Positions 36,521 to 49,194 of a DNA stretch of 64,000 bases are shown here, piece after piece. The stretch lies in the NCBI GenBank assembly GCA_032622095.1, contig CP136066.1, positions 130,851,917 to 130,915,916 on the forward strand, read 5' to 3'. Under the pieces are notes generated by a model that did no database searches, had not been told where the DNA came from, and was given only the letters and a program-made list of their open reading frames with translations. The DNA is from Siphonodentalium dalli. Its lineage: Eukaryota; Mollusca; Scaphopoda; Gadilida; Siphonodentaliidae. A program made the position numbers and the translations under genes. The number at the start of each line of letters is the position of its first letter. Within the stretch, counting starts at the first letter, position 1.

Positions 36521-37162
36521 GACACTCCACAGTTTCTCACCCGATCCCTTGAAAAACATGCATGGTGTAATTCAGGTGGCAACTTCAACAGCCATTTATT
36601 GTTATAAACCCATTAAGTTATATATGTATGCAATGCATGCATTGTGGACTTTCCTGTGTCCTTAATTTTTTTTTAGTGTCGGTATCGAAAAATAGAGTTA
36701 TGCCCCTTGATCTGCACAGCAAAAATTGCATTTTTCATGCAAAAATCACTCCAAAATGGCCCATTTTCTGACCATATAAAATGAAAATCAGATTTTTTTG
36801 GCTTTACTAACCTAACAGTATCACAAAAATACTGGCTTAGCTATGCAATATGAAAAAATTGAGGACTTTCGCCGTTAGAATTGAAATATTTGGAGTTTTG
36901 AAAGCAGATGAAAAATTTTCAAGTGAAAAAACACGATTTCAAATTTACAGCCACTGTTTCCCGCAATCCCAAGTTGACCACTACACACCAAACCACGCCC
37001 CCTCTGGCTATATTTATAAAAACTTTAGGACACCTTGAAAAAATTTAGCATTCCATAACCAAACTTCCCTTGGCCCATGGTATATATACATGGGGCCCAA
37101 TATGGGTGACTCTTTTTTACAAGAAATTCACCCCTACTGATCATTCGAAACTGTGGAGTGTC
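36521..37162. mobile_element. 642-bp MITE inserted in the satellite
   Basis: TIRs GACACTCCACAGTTTC / GAAACTGTGGAGTGTC. Flanking ACCTTTGGT (36512-36520) and ACCTTTAGT (37163-37171) form a 9-bp duplication with one mismatch and restore a normal satellite unit when the element is removed. Non-coding. The 8-9-bp duplication fits Merlin- or Mutator-type elements. Confidence 0.8.
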
Positions 37163-37475
37163 ACCTTTAGTCTGATCATCATAAAATTTGTCATGGCTGT
37201 TGAAATTGGAATGTAGATGGGAAAGAGTCATTTTGGGGTCATTTATTAAAAAAACATGGCCGCCAGCGGCCATCTTGTATTTCAAAATTCAATCCATTAG
37301 CACGGGCTACAGGTCGTACTGTTCATCTGATCATCATGACATTTGTCGTGGGTTTTAATATTGACTTGTAGATGGGAACGAGTAATTTTGGGGTCATTCG
37401 GCCAAAAAACATGGCCGCTGGCAGCCATCTTAGATTTTACTCTTTGTATGACTAAATCCTTTAGCACGGGCTACA

Positions 37476-37559
37476 GGTATATATACATGGGGCCCAATAT
37501 GGGTGACTCTTTTTTACAAGAAATTCACCCCTACTGATCATTCGAAACTGTGGAGTGTC
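37476..37559. mobile_element. Second copy of the MITE's right 84 bp
   Basis: From GGTATATATACATGGGGCCC to GGAGTGTC this repeats 37079-37162, then continues into the same satellite phase (ACCTTTAGTCTGATC). On the left it is fused to satellite at CTACAGGT, with GGT shared at the junction. Confidence 0.85.
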
Positions 37560-37919
37560 ACCTTTAGTCTGATCATCATAAAATTTGTCATGGCTGTTGA
37601 AATTGACATGTAGATGGGAACGAGTCATTTTGGGGTTATTAGGCATTAAAACATGGCTGCCAGCGGCCATTTTGGATTCTACTCTTTGCATGACTAAATT
37701 AAGCTATCAAATGTTTTTGAATTGTTGGAAAACATAGCCGCCAGCAACCATCTTAGATTTTACTTTTATATGCATGTATATATATATCTTTTCATGTTGA
37801 TAAACTAGTATTAGACATTCAACTTTCCACATTCCTAATCACTCCATCGACAGTAACACATTAAATTATTCCCTTTCCAAGTTGAGCTACAGTGTCATTG
37901 ACACTTTCATTATATATAA

Positions 37920-38359
37920 GTTTGGTGCATGGTAAACGGCGACTAAACAAATTCTTTTTAAATTTGGTGCCCCCATCTCTCACCCACACAGCATCACTTT
38001 GACGTCTTTAAACACACGATTAGATTACTCGTATCTTGGAGAATAATATGTATCAAATTGGTGGAAATCGGCGTAAATATATGTTTATTAATTTTGGTGC
38101 CCCTCTTCCCATCAGTGCACCCCTAACTCAAATGACGCCACTTGTTACAGCTTTAAAGTCACACCATTCGACTTCTGATATAGTGGAGATGATTATCATC
38201 CGTTTGGTGATAATCGGCGACTAAACAAATTCTTATCAAATTTAGTGCCCCACCCCCGTCTCTTACCCAAACAGCACCAATTTGGTGTCTGGGTCACACG
38301 ATCAGATTCCTTGTATCGTGGGGGAAGAATGTGTACCAATTTGGTGAAAATCGGTGCTC
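37920..38359. repeat. TTTGGTGCCCC-family repeat, left part
   Basis: About three ~140-bp units. Continues beyond the transposon at 38369-39713 as 39723-40020, where it ends in a CAGACAGACAAACAGACATT tract. Its structure is again core units plus microsatellite tail. Confidence 0.75.
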
Positions 38360-38368
38360 AAAATAATA

Positions 38369-39713
38369 TAGTCCAAGTCTTCTCGTACTAAAGCCGGCTA
38401 AGATATTGTGATGGAGGTGCCGGTCTTTAGTCCGAGATCGCGCGCATAGCCTTCTTATATGACACGAGTTACGCCCATGATCTGTGGCGGGAATCTGTGG
38501 TGTATTTTACTCGATTTACCTAACAAAGCAATACATGATGCTATATACGTCGGAAAGAGTGACATCTTATGGTCAGAATGGTGTATAATAATCTAACTTT
38601 AATGTTAAATTACACATAGAATATTCCGGTTGATTGCCACAAACATCGTTGTTTTTTCTGTTTGTTTACTTAACTGAAAGCCGAACTCAGGTTCCGAAGA
38701 ACTTCGGCATTGTCCGGTGTTTGTTCTGAGTATTCTAGTTTCCGTTTCTATATATAGCGCGGGGTTTTCCGAACAAAATGGTGAAAACCGATCGCCGCAA
38801 AGTCCAGTTTCCAATGTGCTTTGAGAACAATTCCCGCACTAAAAACTTAATGACATAATGGAGGATCAGAAAGGTAGTTTTGTTGACAATTTTCGCAAGC
38901 AACTTGTCAAAATTGGAGCAAATTAGAACTCTTGTGTCTGACTTGCCATGCGTGTGATTTTCATCAATGTGCATTTTGACTTTTGTGTTGATAAAATAAT
39001 CGGAGAACCGAATCACACAGTTTCGAAATATAGTTCTTCCGTTTTAGTGGGACTTTTCAAACTTAAGGTTAAAAATTTATACAAATTTTGTTTGATTTTT
39101 TGTGTGCTCTGTTCGCTTAGTATATATCTTAATTTCGCTGAAGTCCACCAAATGTGGGAAATGTAGCACCATATTATTTATTCTAATGCTCGTTGTGTTT
39201 ACACTGTTTTAAACTTTGAGAGGGTTGTAATTCCCCGTAATTTATTTAATGTATTACATTTATATCTTCAATGTTTAATTAATCTATATATTTTTTATTT
39301 ATTGACACACATAATTACGATTACAATGGAGAATTCATCGTAATTTGCGTTGTCAGTCGAAAATCTACGGAATATTTTCAACGGAAAATGCCGAACACAG
39401 TTCGCGAGGTCAACTGAGTTCGCATACTTTTAAAAATTTGTAAACATTGCGGTAAATGTCTCTTTTCGCATTAAATTACCGCTTTCAATTCACAACTGAT
39501 GTGGGTTTCAGATCAAATAGCATGTCTTCTGCGGAAAATATCCGTTTATTGTCGCAATTGTGATATTTTATTTCATATAATTGTGGTTTTATTTGAGCGG
39601 GTCACTAACGCTTAAGTCGTGTCATAGGAATGCATGGGCCTGGAACTCGGACTAAAGACCGGCACCTCCATCCCAATATCTTAGCCGGCTTTAGTACGAG
39701 AAGACTTGGACTA
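38369..39713. mobile_element. 1.35-kb long-TIR element with 9-bp target duplication
   Basis: TIRs of 68 bp (one mismatch, weaker similarity further in) start TAGTCCAAGTCTTCTCGTAC at 38369 and end with its complement at 39713. AAAATAATA flanks at 38360-38368 and 39714-39722. The host repeat is continuous if the element is removed. Long TIRs with a 9-bp duplication suggest a Mutator-like non-autonomous element. No transposase. Confidence 0.85.
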
Positions 39714-39722
39714 AAAATAATA

Positions 39723-40020
39723 TTGATCAATTTTGGTGCCCTCTCCCCTTCTGTGCACCCCTGACTCGAACGGCGCTACTTTTGACATCTTTAAACCACA
39801 CCATTAGATTCCTCATGTCATGGAGATCATTATGTATACGTCTGATAGACATCGGCAACAAAAAGTTTTTCTGCCCCTCCCCCATCTCCTGCCCCTGACA
39901 ACAAAGCGTCACTTAAGAAAATTCTAAACAGCACCATTATCTTCCTTACAGTTTGTGTCATCTAGATGGTCCCCGTGAATTTCTATAGAATACAGACAGA
40001 CAAACAGACATTCGCAAATA
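39723..40020. repeat. TTTGGTGCCCC-family repeat, right part
   Basis: Continuation of 37920-38359 after the inserted 1.35-kb element. Confidence 0.7.
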
Positions 40021-40119
40021 TAGATATGGATGGAATGCCCGGTATTTTCAAGTTTCTAAACTAAACACTAGGCTATTTATATATATATATATATATATGC
40101 AGCTCAAACATGTTATTTC

Positions 40120-40968
40120 ATACACTAGAATCTCAATCAAAGGAAATGTAGACGCCTTAGCACGATTATAAAATGGGAATATATGGAATTAATGGCAAGA
40201 TGCTAAGATAATTTAGATGGTTTCATATTATTGTGTGATATAAGTGAAGTCCAGAATTTGATAACTTGTTTAAAGATAATTTCAATCTGGTACCACGCGG
40301 TTTCACCGCACACCATGAATGATGGTGTTGAAGATTTTAGGCATAGCATCATTTTGCAAATTTTCATATGTAATCTCTCTCTATATATCACGCTGATGTC
40401 ACATAATCCCCATATTTCGCATCCATAGGTTAATATTGGTAGTATCATTTTATCGAAAGTTTTAGTGAATATTTGATAGATAAGTTATTTTTTTCTGCTC
40501 ATACATAGTTGTAAAAGCCATATTTGAAGCATATTTTTTCATCGCTTTGAATGACCCTGTTCTACCGAAAAGGACGCCGAGATAAATGAATGTATCAACG
40601 TAATCTAAGGCATTACCTCGATACTGTATCGTTGGATAATTCTTCGGTTTCCTTTTTGCGAAACATACAAGTTTGGTTTTTTGAAATGTTTACTTTCAGT
40701 TTCGAAATGTCAGAATAGTAGGAAAATAAATGAAGTGAATTCTGTAAATCGTGTGGTGATTCTGACAACAAAAATGTGTCGTCAGCATACAGGATTATAA
40801 ATAATTAACAAAAAATTCCGAGTTGCTCACGATCCTAAGATGCATTAGTAAGACACTTGCACCAGAGAGAAAACATTAGAGATTGTTAACATACAGTGAG
40901 AATAAAATGGCGAGACGTCCCCCACCTTGTCTCACTCCGACATTAGACATAAAAGTTCCGGACACCAG
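40120..40968 (-). pseudogene. LINE, 3' part (second half of RT), minus strand
   Basis: Reading down the minus strand from 40968: LVSGTFMSNVGVRQGG then LFSLYVNNL, LYADDTFLLSESPHDLQNSL (catalytic YADD at about 40778-40789), LDYVDTFIYLGVLF, then 40448-40203 as ILPILTYGCEIWG and MVCGETAWYQIEI. These are RT motifs B' to the thumb of a non-LTR element, with several frameshifts and stops. It is the downstream half of the element whose upstream half is at 61830-63010. The two were separated by insertion E1. Confidence 0.8.
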
Positions 40969-41746
40969 GGACCTGTTTCATGAAGCAATGTCATAAGATT
41001 ATCTTAAGATGGACTTAATCTAAGATCTAAGGTGGATCTTATGATGTAACTTTTCCGTTTCAAGAACGCGTTTCACAAAACAAGATTAAGTCCTACTTAA
41101 GTAGTAAGTTAAGTTCCCGCTCATTTAGACTGGTTATCGACAATTTTCTATAGTCCGGAACAAAAAATGTGGGCTTGTGCAATCTGTATGTACGGCATTG
41201 AGAGGTTATCGAGAAAGAGCCGAGTCCGAGTTGACATTATTGTGTGACAGGGATGCTGGATAGCGGCTGGGGTGGGTGGGCGAATCATGCAGCGTATGTA
41301 TCTTACTGTCTATAGTCAGTGGCCTTATATTCGCATATGGATCTTAGACTAGCATGGGTTCCACGATGTAAATTCGAACATGAGTACATCACAGGCTCTT
41401 AAAATGACGAGCTTTGCGTTTACTGGTGAGTGGCGGTGTCAGATATAAGATAATATAATTATATGGATCGATGCATGACTGCGACCATGCATTTACGCCG
41501 AGTTAATTCACTGAGAGCAATGATCAGGCGGCGATTGTTTTTATGTGAGCCAACATAACACGTGTATTATCGACCATCGCTCTCTACGTGTAGCAATAAT
41601 CAAAATAAATCGGCGATGTCATCAGGACACACACATAGGTCATTTTTCGATTCAAAGGGAAATGAAAAATATTTGCTAGACTAACTTTTTTATTATTTTT
41701 ATGCAGATGTTTTATGCAGATGTTTTATGCGGTTGTCATACCATGG

Positions 41747-41754
<8 letters not shown>

Positions 41755-41784
<30 letters not shown>
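41755..41784. repeat. TA microsatellite
   Basis: Uninterrupted AT alternation of about 30 bp. Confidence 0.9.
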
Positions 41785-41786
<2 letters not shown>

Positions 41787-42049
41787 CTACGTTTTCATTA
41801 GCACACTCGCATTAAGGGGTGTCATCGTTACGGTGTATATATCATATATACAGTATGCTGTACAATGGTCATCCCACCCCAGCAAGAAAAAACATGACAA
41901 AATTTGGACAGCCTTGAAAATCACGACACATGGGCGTGGGCATAAACTCAATACCAATAATATTCTCTATAGAAAATTGTCACTTTTTCTAAAACATATT
42001 TTGATAAAGAGCGTTTGCGTTACCTTTCATCTATGACATATCTGCTTTG

Positions 42050-42388
42050 TACGGTGGCTGATTTGCGACATGCACACAACATATATTATCTCGAAATCTC
42101 GACATAATTATCTCGAGATCTCGAGATCTCGACTTAATTATCTCGATATCTCGAGATAATAACTCGAGATCTCGACTTAGTTATCTCAAGATCTCGAGAT
42201 ATTATCTCGAGATCTCGACTTAATTATCTCGAGATCTCGACTTAATATCTCGAGATCTCGACATAATATCTCGAGATCTCGACATAATTATCTCGAGATC
42301 TCGACTTAATTATCTCGAGATCTCGACATATTATCTCGAGATCTCGAGATAATATATGTTGTGAGCATGTCGCAAATCAGCCACCGTA
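42050..42388. mobile_element. 339-bp TIR element filled with a TCTCGAGATCTCGA array
   Basis: The TIRs TACGGTGGCTGATTTGCGAC (about 48 bp, one or two mismatches) are flanked by GCTTTG at 42044-42049 and 42389-42394. The interior is a tandem, largely self-complementary array of TCTCGAGATCTCGACTTAAT. Non-coding. Confidence 0.8.
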
Positions 42389-42599
42389 GCTTTGTAAACA
42401 GCCGACGGAAATTTGGAAAGAGGAAAGAATCAATACATTAATTGATCTCATTTTACCCCATCTCCCCACACACATATGGAACAACATAGAGGAGATTGTG
42501 AGCTTTGAGCTAGGCCATAATTCTTATCAAAAGTTTAGTTCCTGGGTAATACAATTTTATAATATATATTATCTATAGGTCACATGCGCAGCTGATAAT

Positions 42600-43292
42600 T
42601 GACTATATCCAACATTCGATGAGGCTCGGGGTGGCTAGTTGGTCTCTGTGGGTGGGGGGTACATCGTGCAATTTCCAACTGCACCCGCCCCTTAATTGAA
42701 CCGGGCCAAACTTCCATGTTCGCGAAATGCCATGTCCACCCCACCCGTTGGATTTAAACTTTCCAATTGGTATCTCAAATATTCCAACAGTTCGAAATTT
42801 CTGACCTGACGCCCCTAAAGTTGGTGATTTTCGAACTGATTGCCATTTCGGTTGCTGCTGTTTGTCTAAAACAACACATTCCTTTACTTTCCAATTGCTA
42901 AACATTTTGACCAAAGTGTGTGTTTGGGGGTAGGGGGTGGGTAGACAACATACAAACCCCATTCGCCACGTCCCTGATGATAAGCCTGTGCTCTGAATTG
43001 TTTTTACCAAACTAACCCTATGGTTATACGGTGGGGGGGGGGGGGGATTGCCCGATCCAAACTTTGGTTTTGGAAAGTTTGAGGTACCAGTTTGAATGTT
43101 TAAACCCAAAGAGAATTTGGTGTTGTTTAAGGGGGTGTAGTTGGACATTTCGAGGCGAACACCCACTCTCACTCTGTAGCCACGACCCTGTATACCAGAC
43201 GACGATTTTTTTATAAATTCTTTATTGACAACATATACATGGACATATTCATACATTTAATACAGCATAATGACAATAACAAAAATAATGTC
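42600..43292. other. E1 interior, no gene
   Basis: The 217-aa minus-strand ORF at 42603-43256 is low-complexity in places (a poly-Pro run from a G tract) and shows no domain. I regard it as a chance ORF. Confidence 0.5.
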
Positions 43293-44179
43293 CTGGGGCC
43301 TGTTTCATGAAGGCAACTTATGACATAGTTGGGACTTAAGATGGTCATAAGTTCAAACTTCAGTCATAAGTGCGTTTCACGAACAAGGTCTTAACTTAAG
43401 ATGGTCTTAACTTTGGTCTTAACTTTACGACTGCTGTGCGGTGTCATAAGATAATCTTAAAGTTAAGACCTAGTTGTGATCCGCAGTTGGTCCGAAATGT
43501 GGATGGGATCTAGTTCATGTATATATTATTATAAACACATTTAACTGAATAACATCTTGCTAGCACGGAGGGGTGTTTCAGAAATGGTAGTAATTAATAA
43601 CCAACTGGTAAGCTATAGAAGTGACGTGGCCAGTGGTTGCAAGATTGGCCGGGTGTCCGCTACTAACTGTAAACCGCCAAGACCGGACTATATATACATT
43701 TCTAATTGCTGTAACAAATAGAATATATTTCCATAGAGTTGGACATCATTTGCGATTCAAATCACCCAATCGCACTGTAGACAATAATCATGATGAGACA
43801 ATTAGTCCAAATATTTTCACATCGAGGATAATAGTGAATGATTTATACTCAGTTTTTTTTATAAATGCTTATGTCAGCTATTATTATTATTATTATTATT
43901 TACTTGCCTTTCTATATTATTATGTTATAATTTGATTGTAAAATATATTGTATATGTACCCCGTATATATATATCGGCAAGATAATAATACATATTATGT
44001 GTTATTTTATTATTATTATGTATATTATCATAACCCACCCACGCGAATCTCAGATCTTATACACTTATTACATCTGCATCACATGTTTATTAACTATGAA
44101 ATAAAAAGATATATAACATGTATATATATAGTATACGGACCACGCGGGCACACCGGGATCCGCGAAAGAACATATCACT

Positions 44180-44300
44180 GTGAACCGGCCCACAGACCAC
44201 TGGGGGAATTACTAAAATACCAATATAGACTCTACCAGTGGTATAGTCTATATTGGTATTTTAGTAATTTTCCCCAGGGGCCTCTGAATCGGCCGTCTGT
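44180..44300. repeat. Palindrome inside E2
   Basis: ATTACTAAAATACCAATATA and its complement pair across a short loop (CTCTACCAGTGGTATAG), with further imperfect pairing outside (CACTGGGGG / CCCCAGGGG). Probably a small fold-back MITE. Confidence 0.7.
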
Positions 44301-45324
44301 TCACGTTTTGTTAATTATAAACGTTCTTTATTAGAAGTCGTTGCTTTGGTTTTTGTTTAAACATATATTCAAAATGTCGTTCAACATAACGTACTTTCGA
44401 AGTTCATATGCAGTTTGTTAACTATAACAGGCGTTTAGCATATTTGTCAACATAACCAGAGCAAATGGCATTAACATCATTTATATATGGCTTCTACGAT
44501 AATGTCTCAGATTGGAAATAAGTCTATTTGGAGCACGATATGAAGTCCTGTTCACATTATAGCAATATAAATAAAGAGCGTTTCGTGTTAGTATTCCATG
44601 AATGTTGGCAATCAATAAAGAGCGTCTAGCTCAGTGCTTCCATCGTGGTGTATTTTATGTTTATGCCGTCGCGGCGACATATTCGGTTTCCTGGTATTAT
44701 AGATGCTTCAAAGGCGTATAATGTAATAGAACCTAATATCTGCATTGAAAGGGGCGAACATATGTCTCGCGTCGCCTTAATGGCATGTTATATGGGTGAA
44801 GGTTCACATTCTGAGTTACGATGTATAAGTCCCTTTAATAACTGAAATAATATATTTGAGCTCGTTACGTTTGTTTAAAATAGGCACTGGAAGCATTCAG
44901 CTATGTGTGGAGTCTGACGCGAAAACATAGTTAGAAAGCGCGCTCGTGCAGTTAAGTATGCACCAGTCATTATAATGATTATCGCCCTTGGATTACAATA
45001 TCATAATTATTCTTAGACACGCCCTAGTATCTGTCACCAGACACTGTACCTGGGCATATAACATACACAGAACCAACATTTTCTGCGCATAGCTGTAATA
45101 AATTGTCGAGAGCCAGTCTAAAAGCGCGCGAACTTAAAATACTACTTAAGTAGGACTTAATCTTGTTTTGTGAAACGCGTTCTTGAAACGGAAAAGTTAC
45201 ATCATAAGATCCACCTTAGATCTTAGATTAAGTCCATCTTAAGATAATCAGTAGTACGTGTGGCTTGTTACCCCCACATCTAAAAATAGATTTTTTGGCG
45301 GGTAAAATTGTTTGTACTAAAAGC

Positions 45325-45510
45325 TTTCAAAAAAAAAAAAAAATTCAAAACCCAAAACTTCCAAAATTTCAAAAACTTCAAAAATTTCAAAAATTTCAAA
45401 AATTTCAAAAATTTCAAAAACTTCAAAAACTTCAAAAATTTCAAAAACTTCAAAAATTTCAAAAATTTCAAAAACTTCAAAAATTTCCAAAACTTCAAAA
45501 ATTTCAATAT
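45325..45510. repeat. TTCAAAAAT/C decamer repeat, left arm of H
   Basis: Runs of AAAAATTTC and AAAAACTTC. The inverse copy is at 53311-53515. Lys/Phe/Gln/Asn-rich ORFs here are low-complexity translations. Confidence 0.9.
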
Positions 45511-46070
45511 AATGAAGATGACGAGCAACCAATTTTCGACTGGCCTGAGGCATTACGTTATGGAATGAATAACGACAGCGGATCAGAATGCATACATATA
45601 GTACGTCACTTGGACATTTTATCAGTTTATCACGTGATCACTAAATGTGGCAATCGGGTATCCACCGATGCCTGCAATGTATTATTTATAATAATTGGAC
45701 TCATTTATCTCACGTAAATAATACTCTTAGTTGTTCCAATAAAATAGTTATCAAATTTGATCACCAATAGATTTGACTGTGGAATATAATGACCTTTAAC
45801 TTATTTATCGATCTATGTTAGAACATGGTCTTAACAAAAAACTTGACCATAACAAAAATTACCTTACATTTATGCATGAATCTAATTAGACCATGCGTAA
45901 ATATTGTCAGCTTATCGTCTGATGAGCAAATCCGATGTTTATCAAAAATAGTACAACTTCCAGTTGGTAATTACTCTTACGAATGAAGAGCGTTGAACAT
46001 ATACGAAATTACTACACGAATGAACTGAAATTTATATTTCACATCTTACCAACAACAGATACAGACATAG
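45511..46070. other. Left-arm-only segment of H
   Basis: About 560 bp between the decamer repeat and the region near 46071 have no counterpart in the right arm, where 53310 joins the decamer repeat directly. The ORF 45265-45717 extends through it but shows no known domain. Confidence 0.6.
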
Positions 46071-46526
46071 TCATAGTGTTATACTGTCTTGCATGTACCC
46101 ATGCTATGACATCATTAGAAGGGTCAATACACTCAAGGAGTTAAAGTGACACGAAACAAGGGACGTGATGTAATATTGGTGTTTGAATCTTAAAGGAACA
46201 CAAGACACTCTAAAGGGACACTCATTATGAATGAATGTTAACAATACAAGCGCACGAATAAAGAGCGTTGAACATATACGAAATTACTACACGAATGAAT
46301 TGAACCTTGAAATTTATATTTCACATCTTACCAACAACAGCTACAGACATAATCATAGTGTTATACTGTCTTGCATGTACACACGCTATGACATCATTAA
46401 AGGCGGACAATCCACTCACGGTGTGACAACAGATACAGACATAGGCATAGTGTTATACAGTCTTCTATGTACCCACGCTATGACACCATTAAAGTACATT
46501 GGATGTTAGGTCTATGACTCTTGAGT

Positions 46527-46935
46527 ATGCACCAATCAATGAGCAAATGAGCAAGAAAATGAGCAAATGAGCAAGAAAATGAGCAAATGAGCAAGAAAAT
46601 GAGCAAATGAGCAAGAAAATGAGCAAATGAGAAATACAAATGAGCAATAAAAATGAGCAAATGAGCAAGAAAATGAGCAAATGAGCAAGAAAATGAGCAA
46701 ATGAGCAAGAAAATGAGCAAATGAGCAATACAAATGAGCAAATGAGCAATACAAATGAGCAAAAAAATGAGCAAATGAGCAAGAAAATGAGCAAATGAGC
46801 AATAAAAATGAGCAAATGAGCAAAAAAATGAGCAAATGAGCAAGAAAATGAGCAAATGAGCAAGAAAATGAGCAAAATAAGCAAGAAAATGAGCAAATGA
46901 GCAATACAAATGAGCAAATGAGCAAGAGGTGAGCA
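46527..46935. repeat. GAGCAAAT/GAGCAAGAAAAT minisatellite, left arm of H
   Basis: Tandem GAGCAAATGAGCAAGAAAAT variants. The inverse array is at 52477-52845, and a diverged remnant lies in the spacer (49365-49452). The long minus-strand ORFs (Phe/Leu/Cys-rich, membrane-like) are translations of the repeat. Confidence 0.9.
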
Positions 46936-48559
46936 AGTGAGCAAGTGATCATGTCGATAATAAAAAGCAGCATTTTATAGATCGAAAAGAAATTTTGTCA
47001 GAATATTGTCATCAACTCAATCAAGATCTCAACGAAACGCATTATTGACATCGATAACTATCATGGTGCATTGGCATTCATGGCCAGACAAATTTAATTC
47101 GTGTGTCTACAATACAACCTACCTATCCAAATGTCAATGCAATTATGAGTGATTTCAATATGAGCACTCTATTATATAGATATGTGTAACCTGGTGACAT
47201 GATGAAATCGATTGTGATACAAAGCTAAAGTACCGCCCCATAGGGCAGATACATAGCTAAAGTACCGCTCATAGAGCAGAAGCTAAAATACCGCTCTAAC
47301 GTTGTCTGAATCTACCACAACAACAACAACAATAACCGCCGCCAGCGGCGTTGTTGTTGAGCCGCCGCCGGTCGTTCACAACGTCTCTTCGTGTTGTTTG
47401 TACTGGATACAAATTTATCACATTGGCTACAATACAACCTACCTATCCAAATGTCAATGCAATTATGAGTGATTTCAATATGAGCACTCTATTATATAGA
47501 TATGTGTAACCTGGTGACATGATGAAATCGATTGTGATACAAAGCTAAAGTACCGACCATAGGGTAGATACAAAGCTAAAGTACCGCTCATAGAGCAGAA
47601 GCTAACCGCAGCGCCATGCGTTCACAGACACTGGAATACAATAGTCACTGTCTATATAGAAGTATGACCTTGTACGTAAATAATAAAGCGCGTTATCGAG
47701 TCTATTCATTCTCAATAATAGATGGTCATTTAGTCAAAACAGTATGGTGTCCTTTATCCCCCACATATTGGAGCCACACATTACTTCATGTTCACTTATA
47801 CAGTTGTATGTCAATTATCAGTGGAGTGTCAGTGTACTTCATTGTGAATTAAACCACTCTGGGTTATTTGACTATAAACTATAAACCTGTTACACCACAG
47901 CCGAGGGTTATTGTAATTTAATGAAAATGTCACACCGAGGTACGCCATCTTGATTGCTTTCAAAAATAGTGCAACTTACCTGTTGGTAATTACTCATACG
48001 AATGAAGAGCGTTTAACTGATACGAAATTACTACACGAATGAACTGAGTCTTGACATTTATATTTCACACCTTTCTTAAATGTTCCAACACATACAGACA
48101 TAGACATAGTGTTATACAGTCTTATATGTACACACGCTACGACACCATTAAAGGTGGGCGTTACACTCACGATGTGACAACATATACAGACATAGGCATA
48201 GTGTTATACAGTCTTCTATGTACCAACGCTATGACATAATTAAAGGGGGATAATGCACGCACGGTTTGGAATGTTAAAGTGACACGAGGTAAGGGACGTT
48301 ATGTAATATTGGTGTGTGAATATTAAAGGAGCACAATGCGCTCTAAAGGGACACACGGCACTCATTATGAATGAATGTTAAAGAAACACAATACACACGC
48401 AGTGGGTGAAAGTTAAAAAGACACAGAACAATATTTAAACTTCAAATTTTAGGGCTCTTAATGTAACATTTATGTATCGTTTCTCGCTCTACAACCCCCT
48501 CCACACTTATAGATATATAACGAAGACGAGAATAACATGTTGATGAAGTTTATTGAAAT

Positions 48560-49194
48560 TTAATCATTGTCAGAATCTTCGACCGTTAGATTTATTTCTA
48601 GGAGTTTCTTGAATTTTCTCATCGCTTCATCCGCAGCCCATTCATTATTATATCCGTGTTTGGTCAGTTTGACCATTTTCTTCATGATAGCGTTATGTAT
48701 GCGGGATGTTTTCAATCGATGCTAGTATTCTATCAATCGTCTGTAACTTTTGAGAACGAGAGAAAACTCTGTGTCGACGCGTTCTAGCTGAGCTTTTCCC
48801 TCAGCCTCTTCTCCCGACACGCCCTCTTCTTCCATCAGTTGATCAAACTTATCAGACAATGCTTTCACATCATCGATGACGCGTTTCATCATACTTTTGA
48901 ATGTGTCCATCTCACTGACGCATCGCGCAGCTTTCTTACGGCCGAATATCGATCTACTACCGGCGACAGTATCATCCTCTGAATCTGAAGAGGACGAAGC
49001 GGTTCTAGATTATGATGAAGGTGAACGGGGAATGATATCAGATTCGGACGAATCTAGAACCGTTTCTCGGTCATCTGTATCTTTCCCGAAAAAATCTCCA
49101 TTTTTTCCTGACATAATTCCTGTTTAATCTGTTTATGTCTTTGTAGATTGTAGTTCGTCGATAAAATATTTCCGCATAAAGGGCACCCAGGCAT
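48560..49194 (-). pseudogene. Left-arm copy of the H gene set, two nonsense changes
   Basis: Mirror image of 49635-50268. Compared with that arm, a Glu codon in the Ser/Asp-rich frame is TAA (near 49011) and the Gln after LIEY is TAG (near 48724), cutting the second frame to 62 codons. The rest is nearly identical, so one arm decays while the other stays open. Confidence 0.75.

Larger units (their letters stand above)
34866..37690. repeat. ~163-bp satellite array, interrupted by a MITE
   Basis: Units contain ACATGGCCGCCAGCAGCCAT, TTTAGCACGGGCTACAGGTC and GACATGTAGATGGGAACGAG. The last recurs near 34947, 35090, 35258, 35422 (variant), 35583, 35747, 35910, 36073, 36229, 36392 and again after 37165. 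Typical spacing is 161-168 bp; the first unit is shorter. The many 60-90-aa minus-strand ORFs here are satellite translations. Confidence 0.9.

Noticed and set aside
34866-37690. Series of 60-90-aa minus-strand ORFs with shared sequence as a gene family
   Set aside because: They are translations of the ~163-bp satellite in successive units.
42603-43256. 217-aa minus-strand ORF
   Set aside because: No domain, a Pro run produced by a G tract, and internal similarity between segments. It lies in a non-autonomous element interior.
45265-45717. Lys/Gln/Phe-repeat ORFs at both ends of H
   Set aside because: Low-complexity translation of a decamer repeat, open in several frames and on both strands.
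46527-46935. CRISPR-like regular repeat array
   Set aside because: Units are too short and contiguous, with no unique spacers. This is a minisatellite in eukaryotic DNA.
46478-46973. Long minus-strand ORFs resembling a multi-pass membrane protein (also 52466-52906 on plus)
   Set aside because: They translate the GAGCAAAT minisatellite. Three frames are open at once, the mark of a short repeat rather than a gene.
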